Source: Marinobacter caseinilyticus
GTDB lineage: Bacteria; Pseudomonadota; Gammaproteobacteria; Pseudomonadales; Oleiphilaceae
Assembly (NCBI RefSeq): GCF_011074955.1
Contig: NZ_WUQJ01000020.1
Location: forward strand, 62,001-126,000
Length of the DNA: 64,000 bases
Reading direction: 5' to 3'
The position numbers were made by a program, and so were the translations under genes. Positions 45,410-54,493 of the stretch are shown here, piece by piece (positions within the stretch are counted from its first letter, which is position 1; each line of letters starts with the position of its first letter). The notes under the pieces are model-generated. The model did no database searches and was not told where the DNA came from. It saw nothing but the letters and a program-made list of their open reading frames with translations.

Positions 45410-46513
45410 ATGCCGATACACTGTGAAGAACGCCTCTGTGTGGAAGGTCACATCGGCGTCCTGACGCTCGATGCCCCTGACACCCTGAACGCGTTGTCCA
45501 GTCAGATGATTGACGAAGCCCAAGCGGCGCTGGACCGTTGGGCAGAGGACAGCCGCATTTCACTGGTCATGATTCAGGGTCAGGGTGACAAGGCGTTTTG
45601 TGCCGGCGGTGACATTCAGGCGCTTTACTCAGTGCTCCAAAGCCCCGACGCAGCGGCAAATGCCTGCCATTATTTCAGCAATGAGTACCGTCTGAACTTC
45701 ACCCTGCACCGTTTCCCGAAACCCGTTATTGGCTGGGCCAACGGGGTGGTCATGGGCGGTGGTCTGGGCTTGCTTGCCGCCTGCCGCTATCGTCTGGTAA
45801 CACCCGATCTCATCATGGCAATGCCAGAAATCAGCATTGGCCTGTTTCCGGACGTCGGCGCCAGTTGGTTTCTGAATCGCCTGCCCGAGGGCCTGGGCCT
45901 GTTTATGGGGTTAACCGGTGCCCGCCTGAACGCCACAGACGCGCTGCGGGTGGGGCTCGCCGACATGGCAGTGTATCCCCACCACCGTGACTCCCTGCTC
46001 GACCAGATCCAGAGTCAGCGTTGGAGTGGTGAAGCCGCCACCGACGACAACCGCCTGTATCGGCTGCTCAACCAACTCGACTCGCCGCCCTACCCGTCGC
46101 TGCCGGAGAGTCAGTTGGCGCGGCACGAACAAACCATCGCCCGCCTCTGCCAGGACGGCGACTTACCGGACATCGTGGATCGCTTGCTGTCGGAACCGGC
46201 GACAAGTGACTGGTGGCATGCCTGCATCGAGACCTTGCGCGGGGGCTGCCCCACCTCTGCCTGGCTGGTACAGGCACAGTTGAAACACGCCCGCCAGCTT
46301 TCGCTCAAAGATATCTTCCGAATGGAGTTGGTAATGGCAACCCGGTGCGCCGAACGGCCCGACTTTGCCGAGGGGATTCGTGCCCGGTTGATTGACCGGG
46401 ACCACGCACCCCAGTGGTCTTACTCAACCATCCGGGCGGTCCCGTCAGAGGTGGTGGAACAGCATTTTGTGCCGCCCTGGCATGAACAGGACGACCCACT
46501 CACCCTGGACTAA
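45410..46513 (+). CDS. 3-hydroxyisobutyryl-CoA hydrolase-like (enoyl-CoA hydratase superfamily)
   Basis: 367 residues, the length of HIBCH-type hydrolases rather than simple crotonases (~260). Oxyanion-hole blocks DKAFCAGGDIQALY and ANGVVMGGGLGLLAACRYRL, then MPEISIGLFPDVGASWFL, a hallmark of HIBCH (valine catabolism). SD AAGGAG lies ~12 nt before ATG. A second ATG at 45400 opens only an eight-codon frame that ends inside this gene; that could couple translation but is probably chance. Confidence 0.87.
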   Translation: MPIHCEERLCVEGHIGVLTLDAPDTLNALSSQMIDEAQAALDRWAEDSRISLVMIQGQGDKAFCAGGDIQALYSVLQSPDAAANACHYFSNEYRLNFTLHRFPKPVIGWANGVVMGGGLGLLAACRYRLVTPDLIMAMPEISIGLFPDVGASWFLNRLPEGLGLFMGLTGARLNATDALRVGLADMAVYPHHRDSLLDQIQSQRWSGEAATDDNRLYRLLNQLDSPPYPSLPESQLARHEQTIARLCQDGDLPDIVDRLLSEPATSDWWHACIETLRGGCPTSAWLVQAQLKHARQLSLKDIFRMELVMATRCAERPDFAEGIRARLIDRDHAPQWSYSTIRAVPSEVVEQHFVPPWHEQDDPLTLD

Positions 46514-46594
46514 CCGTCCGGCCGGGTGGATAGCAGAACCGAAGCCGCAGCGGACCGGGCACGACGCACCCACCCGACAAGTCGTCCATCGGAC

Positions 46595-47284
46595 TCAGGC
46601 GCCGGCACCCGCCTGGATCAGCAGCATTTCCATATCCTGGTTGCCTCTGGCCCGCGCCAGGTCCAACGCTGTCAGGCCCTGGGCATCTTCAAAATCCACA
46701 TCAGCGCCGGCGGCTAACAGCACTTCTGCCGTCAGCAGGTCGCCCCCATCGACGGTGTGCATCAGCAACGAACGTCCGTCCCGGCTGACATTCACATTGG
46801 CACCCGCTGCCAGCAAGACCTTAACCACCGACAGGTTGCCACTGAGGACCGCCAGAAACACCGGCGTGCTGCCATCGGCACTGGTGGCATTCACATCGGC
46901 GCCGGCGGAGAGCAGTAACTGCGCCAACCGCCGATGACCTTCCCGGGCTGCAATCATCAGCGGCGTCAGGCCCTGTTCGCCACTGAGGTCGGGGGCAGCC
47001 CCCTGGCTCAGCAAATACCAGGCAATGCGGTCGTACCCCGACAAGGCAGCCCGTGCCAGCGGCGTTCCCTGCTCGGTCACGGTGTTCAGGGCGGCTCCCC
47101 GCTCTGCCAGCGCCGTCACCGCATCAACATCACCTTGTACTACCGCCTGAAACAGTGGCGAATTGACTGCCTGTGCTTGCTGGCGATCCAGATTAGCGGG
47201 GGTGGGGGCGGTGGTACAACTTGCCAACAGCAATGCAACACAGGTAACAATCAGGGCGTGGGCGCCGAATCCTTGGGCCGTCAT
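46595..47284 (-). CDS. Ankyrin-repeat lipoprotein
   Basis: 229 residues. Lipoprotein signal with lipobox LASC (Cys23), then five to six ankyrin repeats (for example GLTPLMIAAREGHRRLAQLL, GSTPVFLAVLSGNLSVVKVL, GLTALDLARARGNQDMEMLL). Likely membrane-anchored facing the periplasm and mediating protein contacts; no catalytic part. The partner is unknown. Confidence 0.87.
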   Translation of the reverse strand: MTAQGFGAHALIVTCVALLLASCTTAPTPANLDRQQAQAVNSPLFQAVVQGDVDAVTALAERGAALNTVTEQGTPLARAALSGYDRIAWYLLSQGAAPDLSGEQGLTPLMIAAREGHRRLAQLLLSAGADVNATSADGSTPVFLAVLSGNLSVVKVLLAAGANVNVSRDGRSLLMHTVDGGDLLTAEVLLAAGADVDFEDAQGLTALDLARARGNQDMEMLLIQAGAGA

Positions 47285-47408
47285 GACGGGGTCTCGGTTG
47301 ATAAATGATGCTGCTAGTGTGGTCGGCCCGGGCGCTGAATTAAATCGAGCCGGTCACAACCTCCGCAAACATTCCGGGTGGAACCGCGTTTTTTCGACCA
47401 CAGTGTGC

Positions 47409-49577
47409 TCACGTTGACGAAGCGTCACAGGCCGCCAACAATTCGGATGTCAGCGCCCGCAGTCGCCGCTCCCCCTGGCGTCGGCCCTCGCAGGCGCCCA
47501 CCGTTTGCAGATCCTGCCAGGACCAGCCCTGAAGGACGGCGCGACACCACAAACTGGCGTGGTCGCTGATGGCAAGTCGTTGCGCCATTCCGGTCTGTCG
47601 GGTCAGCCGACGAAGCGGCAGCAACGACATTTCAAATCCCCGAAAGCCATCACAGAAACTCGCCAGCTCGCGGTGGTCGTCGTTGGACAGGTCCGGCACG
47701 TCAGGCAACTGTGCGGTCAATTGCAGCACCAATGCCGGGGCCAATGTCGGCCAGCAGGCTGGCAACAAGGTCTGCCAATGCTCCGACAAGCGCGCACGCA
47801 GCCGTTCAACCAGGCCTCGGCCGGCTTCCTCAAGCCCCGCCAGCAGCTGAACTGCGTATTCACCGCTACTGGCGTCCCGATGCAGGCCCAGCCGCACCAC
47901 GGGCAACTGGCACCGCTGCCAGAACGCCAGCAAATCCGGGCTGGCGCCAAAGCTGGTGCCCAAACCCTCCAGCCCTTGCGCGGCGGCATACGCCCAGGCG
48001 CTGTCGACCAGCAATCGGCCGAGCCCACCGCGGCGTTCATGCTCAGCTACCGCCAGCCGCACAATACGCCCGACCCTGAGCGTGGCCGCCTCGGGAAAGC
48101 CACTGTGATTGGCCAATGACTGCGGCAACAGGTGCCCCCGCAGGCGGCGCTTACCCTGTGCCACCTGCTCCGCCAGCGCCGGCGCCAATCCGCCCTCCTC
48201 CGTCAGCCACAGCACCGCCACAATCCGGCCATCGCGCCGCGCCACCCAACTGACCGACGCCGGGTCGTCCAGCCATTGGCGCAAATCTCCTGGTGTGGTT
48301 CGGTAATGCGCATCCACCAATAACCCAAAGGCATCGCTCAAGTCCGGCTCGGCGGCCTGCGACGGCGCCCAGCGTTCGATAGCGATAGCGGCATCCACCG
48401 TTGCCGCCCGGTCCCTGGCGGCATCAGTGCCGGAGTCGGCGTCCAACAAATACAGACGGTTGACCAATGCTTCCAGCGGATCGGAGTCCGCCCAGCGAAT
48501 TGGCTGCGCCAAGCGTAGGGACTGCCAGTGGGGTGTTTCCCGATTGAGCACTTGTCGAAACCGCAGATCAAAGCCCCGGCCCGAGCCCTCATACCCATGA
48601 ATCGTGGAGGCAAACACCACCCTCGGCCAAGCCAACAAGATCGCTTTCAGTAGCGGCGCCGGAATGGCGGCGGCCTCATCCACCAGCACCACACCCGCAT
48701 CCGGCCTGCGCCGCAACAATTCATCGGTGGGGTAAAATCGCAGCTGAGCCCGCTCACCGAGTTGTAACGTGTGACCGGATTCGGACAGGTTGCCGTCGTC
48801 GCCCGCCGCGATCCGGGCGTGGTGAAACAGGGTGCTTACCGCTTCAAACGACGGCGCAGTGACCAGAATTTGTTCCCGTCCGGCCCGCATCAGTGCGACA
48901 GCGGCCATGCCCAAGGCCGCCGATTTGCCGCGGCCCCGGTCGGCCGTAATCACCAGCGGCCGTCGACGACGGCCTTGGCCGGTGCGCAGGATCTGCGCCA
49001 CCGCTCGGTTCTGGTCCGCTGTACCGCCGGACCGGAACGCGCGAGCGGTTAATGTCGCAGGCAGTGTGGGCAGGATCGGCAACACAGCGGTGTCCACCGC
49101 CACACGGACCACCGTCGGATCCGCCGCAATCACCGCCGCCATGCGTCCGGCAAACGGATGCTCCGCCGCCCGATCCAGCCCGGTGCGGGCGTAATCGGGA
49201 TCCTTGAATGCACGCCACTGCGCCAACGCTGGCATCAGCCAAAACCACAGCCCGCCCGCGCCCAGTGTTCCGGAAAAGGCCGCCAGACTGCCCGGCGGAT
49301 TGCCTTGCCAACCATCCCAGACCAACAGGTCGGTCTGCCGCCCCAACCACCGCTGCCCCTCGTCCGGTTTGACCGGTATCAAGTCCGGGTGGGGGCAATC
49401 AGCGGACGGCCCACTCCAGAGCCCCGTGCCGATTGTGAGGCCGGGTAGCCATTGCGCCAGCCGCGCCAGCGCCAATTCGCGGTCGCCCTCCAGCACGACC
49501 AGCCGCCGCTCACCGCTCTGATGCAGGGCCTGCTGCAAAGAACGCCAGGAGGGCGTGGACGGCGTTGATTCGGACAA
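47409..49577 (-). CDS. tmcA: tRNA(Met) cytidine acetyltransferase TmcA
   Basis: Makes N4-acetylcytidine at the wobble base of elongator tRNA-Met using acetyl-CoA and ATP/GTP. 722 residues: N-terminal TmcA/DUF1726 domain (1-165), helicase-like ATPase with ADRGRGKSAALG and VVLVDEAAAIPAPLLKA, GNAT acetyltransferase with VGRIVRLAVAEHERRGGLG, and a C-terminal tRNA-binding domain. Start is TTG at 49577, 5 bp after the DUF2237 stop; no in-frame ATG is close and the SD is weak, so translational coupling is likely. Confidence 0.93.
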   Translation of the reverse strand: MSESTPSTPSWRSLQQALHQSGERRLVVLEGDRELALARLAQWLPGLTIGTGLWSGPSADCPHPDLIPVKPDEGQRWLGRQTDLLVWDGWQGNPPGSLAAFSGTLGAGGLWFWLMPALAQWRAFKDPDYARTGLDRAAEHPFAGRMAAVIAADPTVVRVAVDTAVLPILPTLPATLTARAFRSGGTADQNRAVAQILRTGQGRRRRPLVITADRGRGKSAALGMAAVALMRAGREQILVTAPSFEAVSTLFHHARIAAGDDGNLSESGHTLQLGERAQLRFYPTDELLRRRPDAGVVLVDEAAAIPAPLLKAILLAWPRVVFASTIHGYEGSGRGFDLRFRQVLNRETPHWQSLRLAQPIRWADSDPLEALVNRLYLLDADSGTDAARDRAATVDAAIAIERWAPSQAAEPDLSDAFGLLVDAHYRTTPGDLRQWLDDPASVSWVARRDGRIVAVLWLTEEGGLAPALAEQVAQGKRRLRGHLLPQSLANHSGFPEAATLRVGRIVRLAVAEHERRGGLGRLLVDSAWAYAAAQGLEGLGTSFGASPDLLAFWQRCQLPVVRLGLHRDASSGEYAVQLLAGLEEAGRGLVERLRARLSEHWQTLLPACWPTLAPALVLQLTAQLPDVPDLSNDDHRELASFCDGFRGFEMSLLPLRRLTRQTGMAQRLAISDHASLWCRAVLQGWSWQDLQTVGACEGRRQGERRLRALTSELLAACDASST

Positions 49578-49582
49578 GGCGA

Positions 49583-49966
49583 TCAGCTCAAATCGATGGC
49601 GTGGCGTTTGAGGTCACTGAGCTGGCAGTGCTTCAGTGCCGCCCGGTGGGTAGCCCGCAGCTTCACTCTCGGCGCACTGTCCGCTTCACAGGCTTCATGC
49701 CAGCGAGCAGCGCAAAGACACCAGGCGTCGCCTTCTTTGAGGCCGGGAAATCCAAACTCCGGACGCGGGGTACTCAGATCGTTGCCCTTGGCCTTGGAAT
49801 ACGCCAGAAATCGGTCGGTCACCACCGCACACACCACATGGAGCCCCAGATCATCCGGGCCCGTATTGCAGCAGCCGTCGCGGTAAAAGCCGGTTTTGGG
49901 CTCAGAGCCGCAGGTTTCCAATATCTCACCCAGTACATTCACCGATTCAACCTTTACGGTTGCCAT
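49583..49966 (-). CDS. DUF2237 family protein
   Basis: 127 residues. Matches the DUF2237 family: VNVLGEILETCGSEPKTGFYRDGCC, GLHVVCAVVTDRFLAYSKAKGNDLSTPRPEFGFPGL-type centre and DAWCLCAARWHEACEA. Conserved Cys and Trp residues suggest metal or redox chemistry, but function is unknown. ATG at 49966 follows GGAG by 8 nt (an ATG at 49972 is too close). Upstream of and probably co-transcribed with tmcA. Confidence 0.87.
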   Translation of the reverse strand: MATVKVESVNVLGEILETCGSEPKTGFYRDGCCNTGPDDLGLHVVCAVVTDRFLAYSKAKGNDLSTPRPEFGFPGLKEGDAWCLCAARWHEACEADSAPRVKLRATHRAALKHCQLSDLKRHAIDLS

Positions 49967-50098
49967 TGCCATTCTCCTGTCATCCCATTATTGGAGGTAT
50001 CATCCCTGCGCACCCGCTTGCAGGCACCCAAGATAATAAAGATCACCCATTATGGGTGACGGGTTACCCAGACACCAAATGCCCATTACAATGGCGGC

Positions 50099-52354
50099 AT
50101 GCCCACCGACCTCCCAGATTTTTTAACCGACGAACAACGCGCCATTATTACCGCCGGCTATGACCATGCGGTCATCACCGCCGTGGCCGGTAGCGGTAAA
50201 ACCTCTACCCTGGCCTGGCGGATCCGGTTCCTGCTGGAGCAGGGTCATGACCCGGCCCGAATGCTGGTACTGATGTTCAATCGCAGTGCCCGCCAGGATT
50301 TCACCCGCAAGTTGAACGAAGTGGCCCGGGACAGCGGGTTAGCACTGCCGGAAATTCGCACCTACCACGCCATGGGTCTGCGCTTGTATCGCCGGTTTAT
50401 CAAAGAAGGCTATCTGCCTGGATTTTCCGAAGCCATTCTGACCGATCAGGAAATCAACTTTCAGGCCTGGCAGCTCACGCGCCGACTGGCGCCGGAAGAC
50501 TTGCAGGATGAAATCAAACGCAGTAAGAAAGACTTTGTGGAGACTGCCGTCCAGTTTATTGACCTGGTCAAAACTACACTGTCACCCGCCGAAATCGTGT
50601 TTGAAGACCAGGGCTACAATGACAAGCACCGCTACCTGATTGACCTGTTCCACAGCTTTGAGCAGTGGCGCAAATCCGACAGCCGCATCAGTTTTGCCGA
50701 TATGCTGTACGAGCCGGTCATGGCCATTCACCAAAACCCGCCGCTCCAGCGCCTGGTGGAAAACAAAATGGATCTCATTCTGGTGGATGAGTACCAGGAC
50801 ACCAACGAGGTCCAGCACCTGTTGCTGCGTTACGTCGCCGGCGACCGTGCGCGAGTCACCGTTGTTGGCGACCCGGATCAGACCATCTACGAATTTCGGG
50901 GCGCCAAGCCCGAGTTTATCCTGAGCCGCTTCAGCAACGAGTTCGAAAGTCCCCTGGAACAGACGCTCAGCTACACCTTCCGTTACGGTCATCGCGTGGC
51001 ACTGCTGGCCAACCACCTGATCAGCCACAACACCGGCCGCAAGGATGTGCTGTGCCATGCCCACCCGTCCACCCCGGCCACCGACGTGCATTTCCACGAA
51101 CACATCAGCGACAGCGACGTGGTGATCAACCTGCTCAGCCAGCGGACACCGGACAGCCTCGGCGATACCGCCATCTTGTTTCGGGTCTGGTCCCAGAGCG
51201 TCCCGATCGAGCTGCGCTTGCTGGCCGAGCAATTGCCGTACCGCATCGATGCCGGCAAAGGCGCGCTGTTCAGCCGCGAGGTCGAGGCCATCACCGGCTT
51301 GCTCAGTGTGGTGTCCGGCACGCTGGAACAAACCCCCGAAGCTGATCGGCTCGCCATTGCCCGGCAATTACTGCGCTTTCCCCATGTCGGCCTGAAGGAA
51401 CAGGAACTGAACCATCTGGCACAGTTTCTAGCCGGCTTCGGCCAGGGCTGGGGCGACCGCATACTGGCAATGGAGTTCGATGCCCTGACGCCCATGGCGG
51501 CGCGCAAACTGCGCAAACTCGGCCAGACCCTGCAGAGCCTAGACCGCTTTCAGGGTTCAGTCGCTCAGCTAATCCGTCAGTACGCCGAACAGACCGACCT
51601 GTTTGACGGCATTCGCAGCCTGGCGCTCACCCATGAAAGTGCCGATGAGCGCATTGACACAGTCCGCGGCTTTCAGCACTACCTTTCGGGGTTGAACGTC
51701 GGGGCGGCGGAGGCGTTGCAGCATCTGAGGGCGCTTAAAAATCGGGCCCAGACCCATCAGGCAGGGGGCGTATTGCTATCAACCATCCACCGCACCAAAG
51801 GTCTGGAGTGGCCCGTTGTTATTCTGCCGGGCCTGCAAGAGAAATACTTGCCCTACAGCCCCCGCCAGACCGATAACCTCAAGGCCTTTATCGAAAGTGA
51901 ACGACGCCTGCTGTATGTGGCCATCACCCGCACCCGCCAGCAACTGCACCTGATCAGCCGCCCCGGGGGGACTCGGCCACCGATGGATGCCGATCAGGGC
52001 CCCAGCCGATTTGTCGCAGAACTGTGCATCCCGCTGTCCGATGCCCTTGGTCGCTACTTTGATGACAGCCAGCAGGACGATCACACCGCATTGGCGCTCG
52101 ATCTGCCACTGACCCCGATCAGCGTGCGCTACGCAGCCCGTGAAGGCATTACGCTGACATCGGACCAACATCAGCCACCCGCCGCCAACCCGGATATGCC
52201 CCTATGGGCTCACGCTCGGGTCATTCACGCCATTTTCGGCGCGGGCACGGTGGTGAATGAAGATGAGAGTGCCTTTGAAGTAACCTTTGACGCAGGCCAA
52301 ACGCTGAATTTCAGTAAAAAAAGTGCGCATCTTTACTTCAGCCCCGCGCCTTAG
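50099..52354 (+). CDS. UvrD/Rep-like superfamily 1 ATP-dependent helicase
   Basis: 751 residues, clearly distinct from the window's uvrD. Walker A AVAGSGKTSTLAWR, DEYQDTNEVQHLLL, VVGDPDQTIYEFRGAKPEF, STIHRTKGLEWPVVILPGL and RRLLYVAITRTRQQLHLIS. The C-terminus has a Tudor-like tail (HAIFGAGTVVNEDESAFEVTF) like UvrD/PcrA. Likely a 3'-5' DNA translocase in repair or replication restart; the precise role is unknown. Confidence 0.9.
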   Translation: MPTDLPDFLTDEQRAIITAGYDHAVITAVAGSGKTSTLAWRIRFLLEQGHDPARMLVLMFNRSARQDFTRKLNEVARDSGLALPEIRTYHAMGLRLYRRFIKEGYLPGFSEAILTDQEINFQAWQLTRRLAPEDLQDEIKRSKKDFVETAVQFIDLVKTTLSPAEIVFEDQGYNDKHRYLIDLFHSFEQWRKSDSRISFADMLYEPVMAIHQNPPLQRLVENKMDLILVDEYQDTNEVQHLLLRYVAGDRARVTVVGDPDQTIYEFRGAKPEFILSRFSNEFESPLEQTLSYTFRYGHRVALLANHLISHNTGRKDVLCHAHPSTPATDVHFHEHISDSDVVINLLSQRTPDSLGDTAILFRVWSQSVPIELRLLAEQLPYRIDAGKGALFSREVEAITGLLSVVSGTLEQTPEADRLAIARQLLRFPHVGLKEQELNHLAQFLAGFGQGWGDRILAMEFDALTPMAARKLRKLGQTLQSLDRFQGSVAQLIRQYAEQTDLFDGIRSLALTHESADERIDTVRGFQHYLSGLNVGAAEALQHLRALKNRAQTHQAGGVLLSTIHRTKGLEWPVVILPGLQEKYLPYSPRQTDNLKAFIESERRLLYVAITRTRQQLHLISRPGGTRPPMDADQGPSRFVAELCIPLSDALGRYFDDSQQDDHTALALDLPLTPISVRYAAREGITLTSDQHQPPAANPDMPLWAHARVIHAIFGAGTVVNEDESAFEVTFDAGQTLNFSKKSAHLYFSPAP

Positions 52355-52522
52355 CCCGGTAAGGCGATGAAATATTGGTAAGTTAACCGGCGAATCGACC
52401 CAAGCGGTTGTTACCACGCATCCGTTGGCCTACATTCCACGTAACACGGAATTAGAAGAAAAACCCAACATTACAGACGTCGCAACATCCACACCCAAAG
52501 AAGACCGAACAGGAGGTTCTGC

Positions 52523-53728
52523 ATGTCATTCATGCGTCCATTCGCCATTGCAGCCTTGAGTGCTGTGGTGGCAACCCCCGCTCTGGCGGAGCAAGAAGTT
52601 GCCCAAAAAATCTATATCAACCCATCCGTTGGTTTCCAGCTGTTTGATGATCAGCGGGATTTAAGTGAAACCGCCACCTTCAACATTGGGGGGGAGTATC
52701 GTTTTCTCCAACGCTGGGCCGTGGAAGCGGTATATTCTCGCGCCAATGCCGATCGCAAATACGTCGTGGGCGAGAGTGAATTCAAGGAATACCGGGTGGA
52801 CGGTTTGTATTATTTCGCAGACCCTGGTGAAACTTGGAATCCGTACCTGGCAGCGGGTGCCGGTCACGCCGATTTCGGTGGCACCGCCACCTACGACACC
52901 GCCGGCACTGACCATAAGGAAACCCGTGTGAACGTCGGGGCAGGTGTGCGTTACAACATCACCGACTCCCTGTCACTGCGCGGTGACCTGCGCGAATTTC
53001 ACGGCATCGACGAAAGCACCTTTGATACCGTCGCATCACTGGGGATCAGTTTTGGCTTTGGTCGGGCAGCAGCCGCGCCAATGCAGCAGGAACCCCAAGA
53101 CAGTGATAAAGACGGCGTCAATGACACCAGAGACCAGTGTCCGGACACCCCGTTCACTGCGTCTGTCGACGCCAATGGCTGTGAGCTCGACTCGGACAAC
53201 GACGGTGTGCCGAACACCACGGACCGTTGCCCGAACACGCCCACAGGCGCTCAGGTCGACGGCCAAGGCTGTGAACGGGACAGTGACAACGACGGGGTTG
53301 CCAACGACATCGACCAGTGCCCGGATACGACTGCGGGCGCAACGGTGGACAACGTAGGCTGCGAAGGCATCGTTGAAAATGTCCGCACCATCGAACTGTC
53401 GGTGAAGTTCCCGAACAACAGCTCGATCATCGGCGATACCTACGACGATGAAATTCGCCAGGTGGCAGATTTCATGAAGGCCAATCCAGGAACCACCGTT
53501 GAAATTGCCGGTCATACCGACAGCGCCGGGACTGCCAGCTACAATGAGTTTCTGTCGTTGCGCCGGGCCCAGTCCGTGGCCGCCCGTCTGGTCAATGCAC
53601 TGGGCATTGATGACGGCCGGGTAACCGCCGTTGGCTATGGCGAATCCGAACCAGTCGCCAGCAACGACACCCCGGAAGGCCGCGCGCAGAACCGCCGTGT
53701 CGAAGCACGCGTACAGATTCAGCGTTGA
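52523..53728 (+). CDS. OmpA-family outer-membrane protein with thrombospondin type 3 repeats
   Basis: 401 residues. Signal peptide ending at PALA (residue 22), an eight-strand OmpA-like beta-barrel (to ~185), three Asp-rich calcium-type repeats (DSDKDGVNDTRDQCPDTP, DSDNDGVPNTTDRCPNTP, DSDNDGVANDIDQCPDTT) and a C-terminal peptidoglycan-binding OmpA domain (EIAGHTDSAGTASYNEFLSL, NRRVEARVQI). Layout is OprF-like; links outer membrane to cell wall. SD AGGAGG. Strong terminator follows. Confidence 0.95.
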   Translation: MSFMRPFAIAALSAVVATPALAEQEVAQKIYINPSVGFQLFDDQRDLSETATFNIGGEYRFLQRWAVEAVYSRANADRKYVVGESEFKEYRVDGLYYFADPGETWNPYLAAGAGHADFGGTATYDTAGTDHKETRVNVGAGVRYNITDSLSLRGDLREFHGIDESTFDTVASLGISFGFGRAAAAPMQQEPQDSDKDGVNDTRDQCPDTPFTASVDANGCELDSDNDGVPNTTDRCPNTPTGAQVDGQGCERDSDNDGVANDIDQCPDTTAGATVDNVGCEGIVENVRTIELSVKFPNNSSIIGDTYDDEIRQVADFMKANPGTTVEIAGHTDSAGTASYNEFLSLRRAQSVAARLVNALGIDDGRVTAVGYGESEPVASNDTPEGRAQNRRVEARVQIQR

Positions 53729-53750
53729 TTTGCCCATTCGGGTGAGTGTG

Positions 53751-53774
53751 AAGGCGCCTCCGGGCGCCTTTTTT
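53751..53774 (+). terminator. Intrinsic terminator of the OmpA-family gene
   Basis: Perfect stem AAGGCGCC/GGCGCCTT (53751-53758 with 53763-53770, loop TCCG), with the T-run extending to 53774. Confidence 0.92.
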
Positions 53775-53832
53775 ATGGGCGGCCTACCAGCACGAGCAGC
53801 ACCATTAACCAACCTGTCCGCCGGAGCCCCGC

Positions 53833-54315
53833 ATGCGCATACACCACTGGATCTTATGGCTACTGCTGACCTTACTGCCGGTGTCGGTGCAGGGTATTTA
53901 TCGGTGCGAGACACCCAGCGGTGTGGAATTTTCCGATCAGCCCTGTGGCGACAATGCCCAGCGCATTGAGCTCGACGACAACCGGATCGGTGGCCAGTTT
54001 GACAGCAACCTGCCAGCGCCGCGGCCCGCCCAACCACCCTCAACCTCCGGCCCTGAGGAAGCAGACAACGTGTCACAAGCGCCCTGCCGGTTCATCAGCT
54101 CCACCAACCTGAGGACCTACCTGGTTCGCAACCAGGTGGTGACAGGCATGACCAAAGCGCAGGTGCTCAAAGCCTTTGGCCGGCCCCCGGAAACCTACCC
54201 GGTGCCTCAGGAGACCTGGATTTACCAAACCGATTATTACGGCAAGCTCTATGAGTTGACCTATGTTTACTTTCGCAATGGCTGTGTGGAGAGCGTCCAG
54301 TACCGCAAACCCTGA
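53833..54315 (+). CDS. Secreted DUF4124-domain protein
   Basis: 160 residues. Signal peptide (IHHWILWLLLTLLPVSVQG), then a DUF4124 module (IYRCETPSGVEFSDQPCGDN), a Pro-rich linker and a C-terminal part (GMTKAQVLKAFGRPPE, ETWIYQTDYYGKLYELTYVY) that resembles the BamE/SmpA-like fold. Periplasmic; function unknown. GGAG 5 nt before ATG. Confidence 0.83.
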   Translation: MRIHHWILWLLLTLLPVSVQGIYRCETPSGVEFSDQPCGDNAQRIELDDNRIGGQFDSNLPAPRPAQPPSTSGPEEADNVSQAPCRFISSTNLRTYLVRNQVVTGMTKAQVLKAFGRPPETYPVPQETWIYQTDYYGKLYELTYVYFRNGCVESVQYRKP

Positions 54316-54493
54316 ATGCCTCCAAACGCCACTGAACCAAAGGCTATGCCTTCCTCCCACGACGGTCGTCATGTAGGCAGCCCCAATTGCCCGTTGCACG
54401 GCGTTGAGCCCTGGGTTGCAATGGGCTAAAGCAATTGCTTTACTTGGGCAAAACAATCAGAGCCTGCAACGGAGTGGCCAGCAAGGTGGAACT

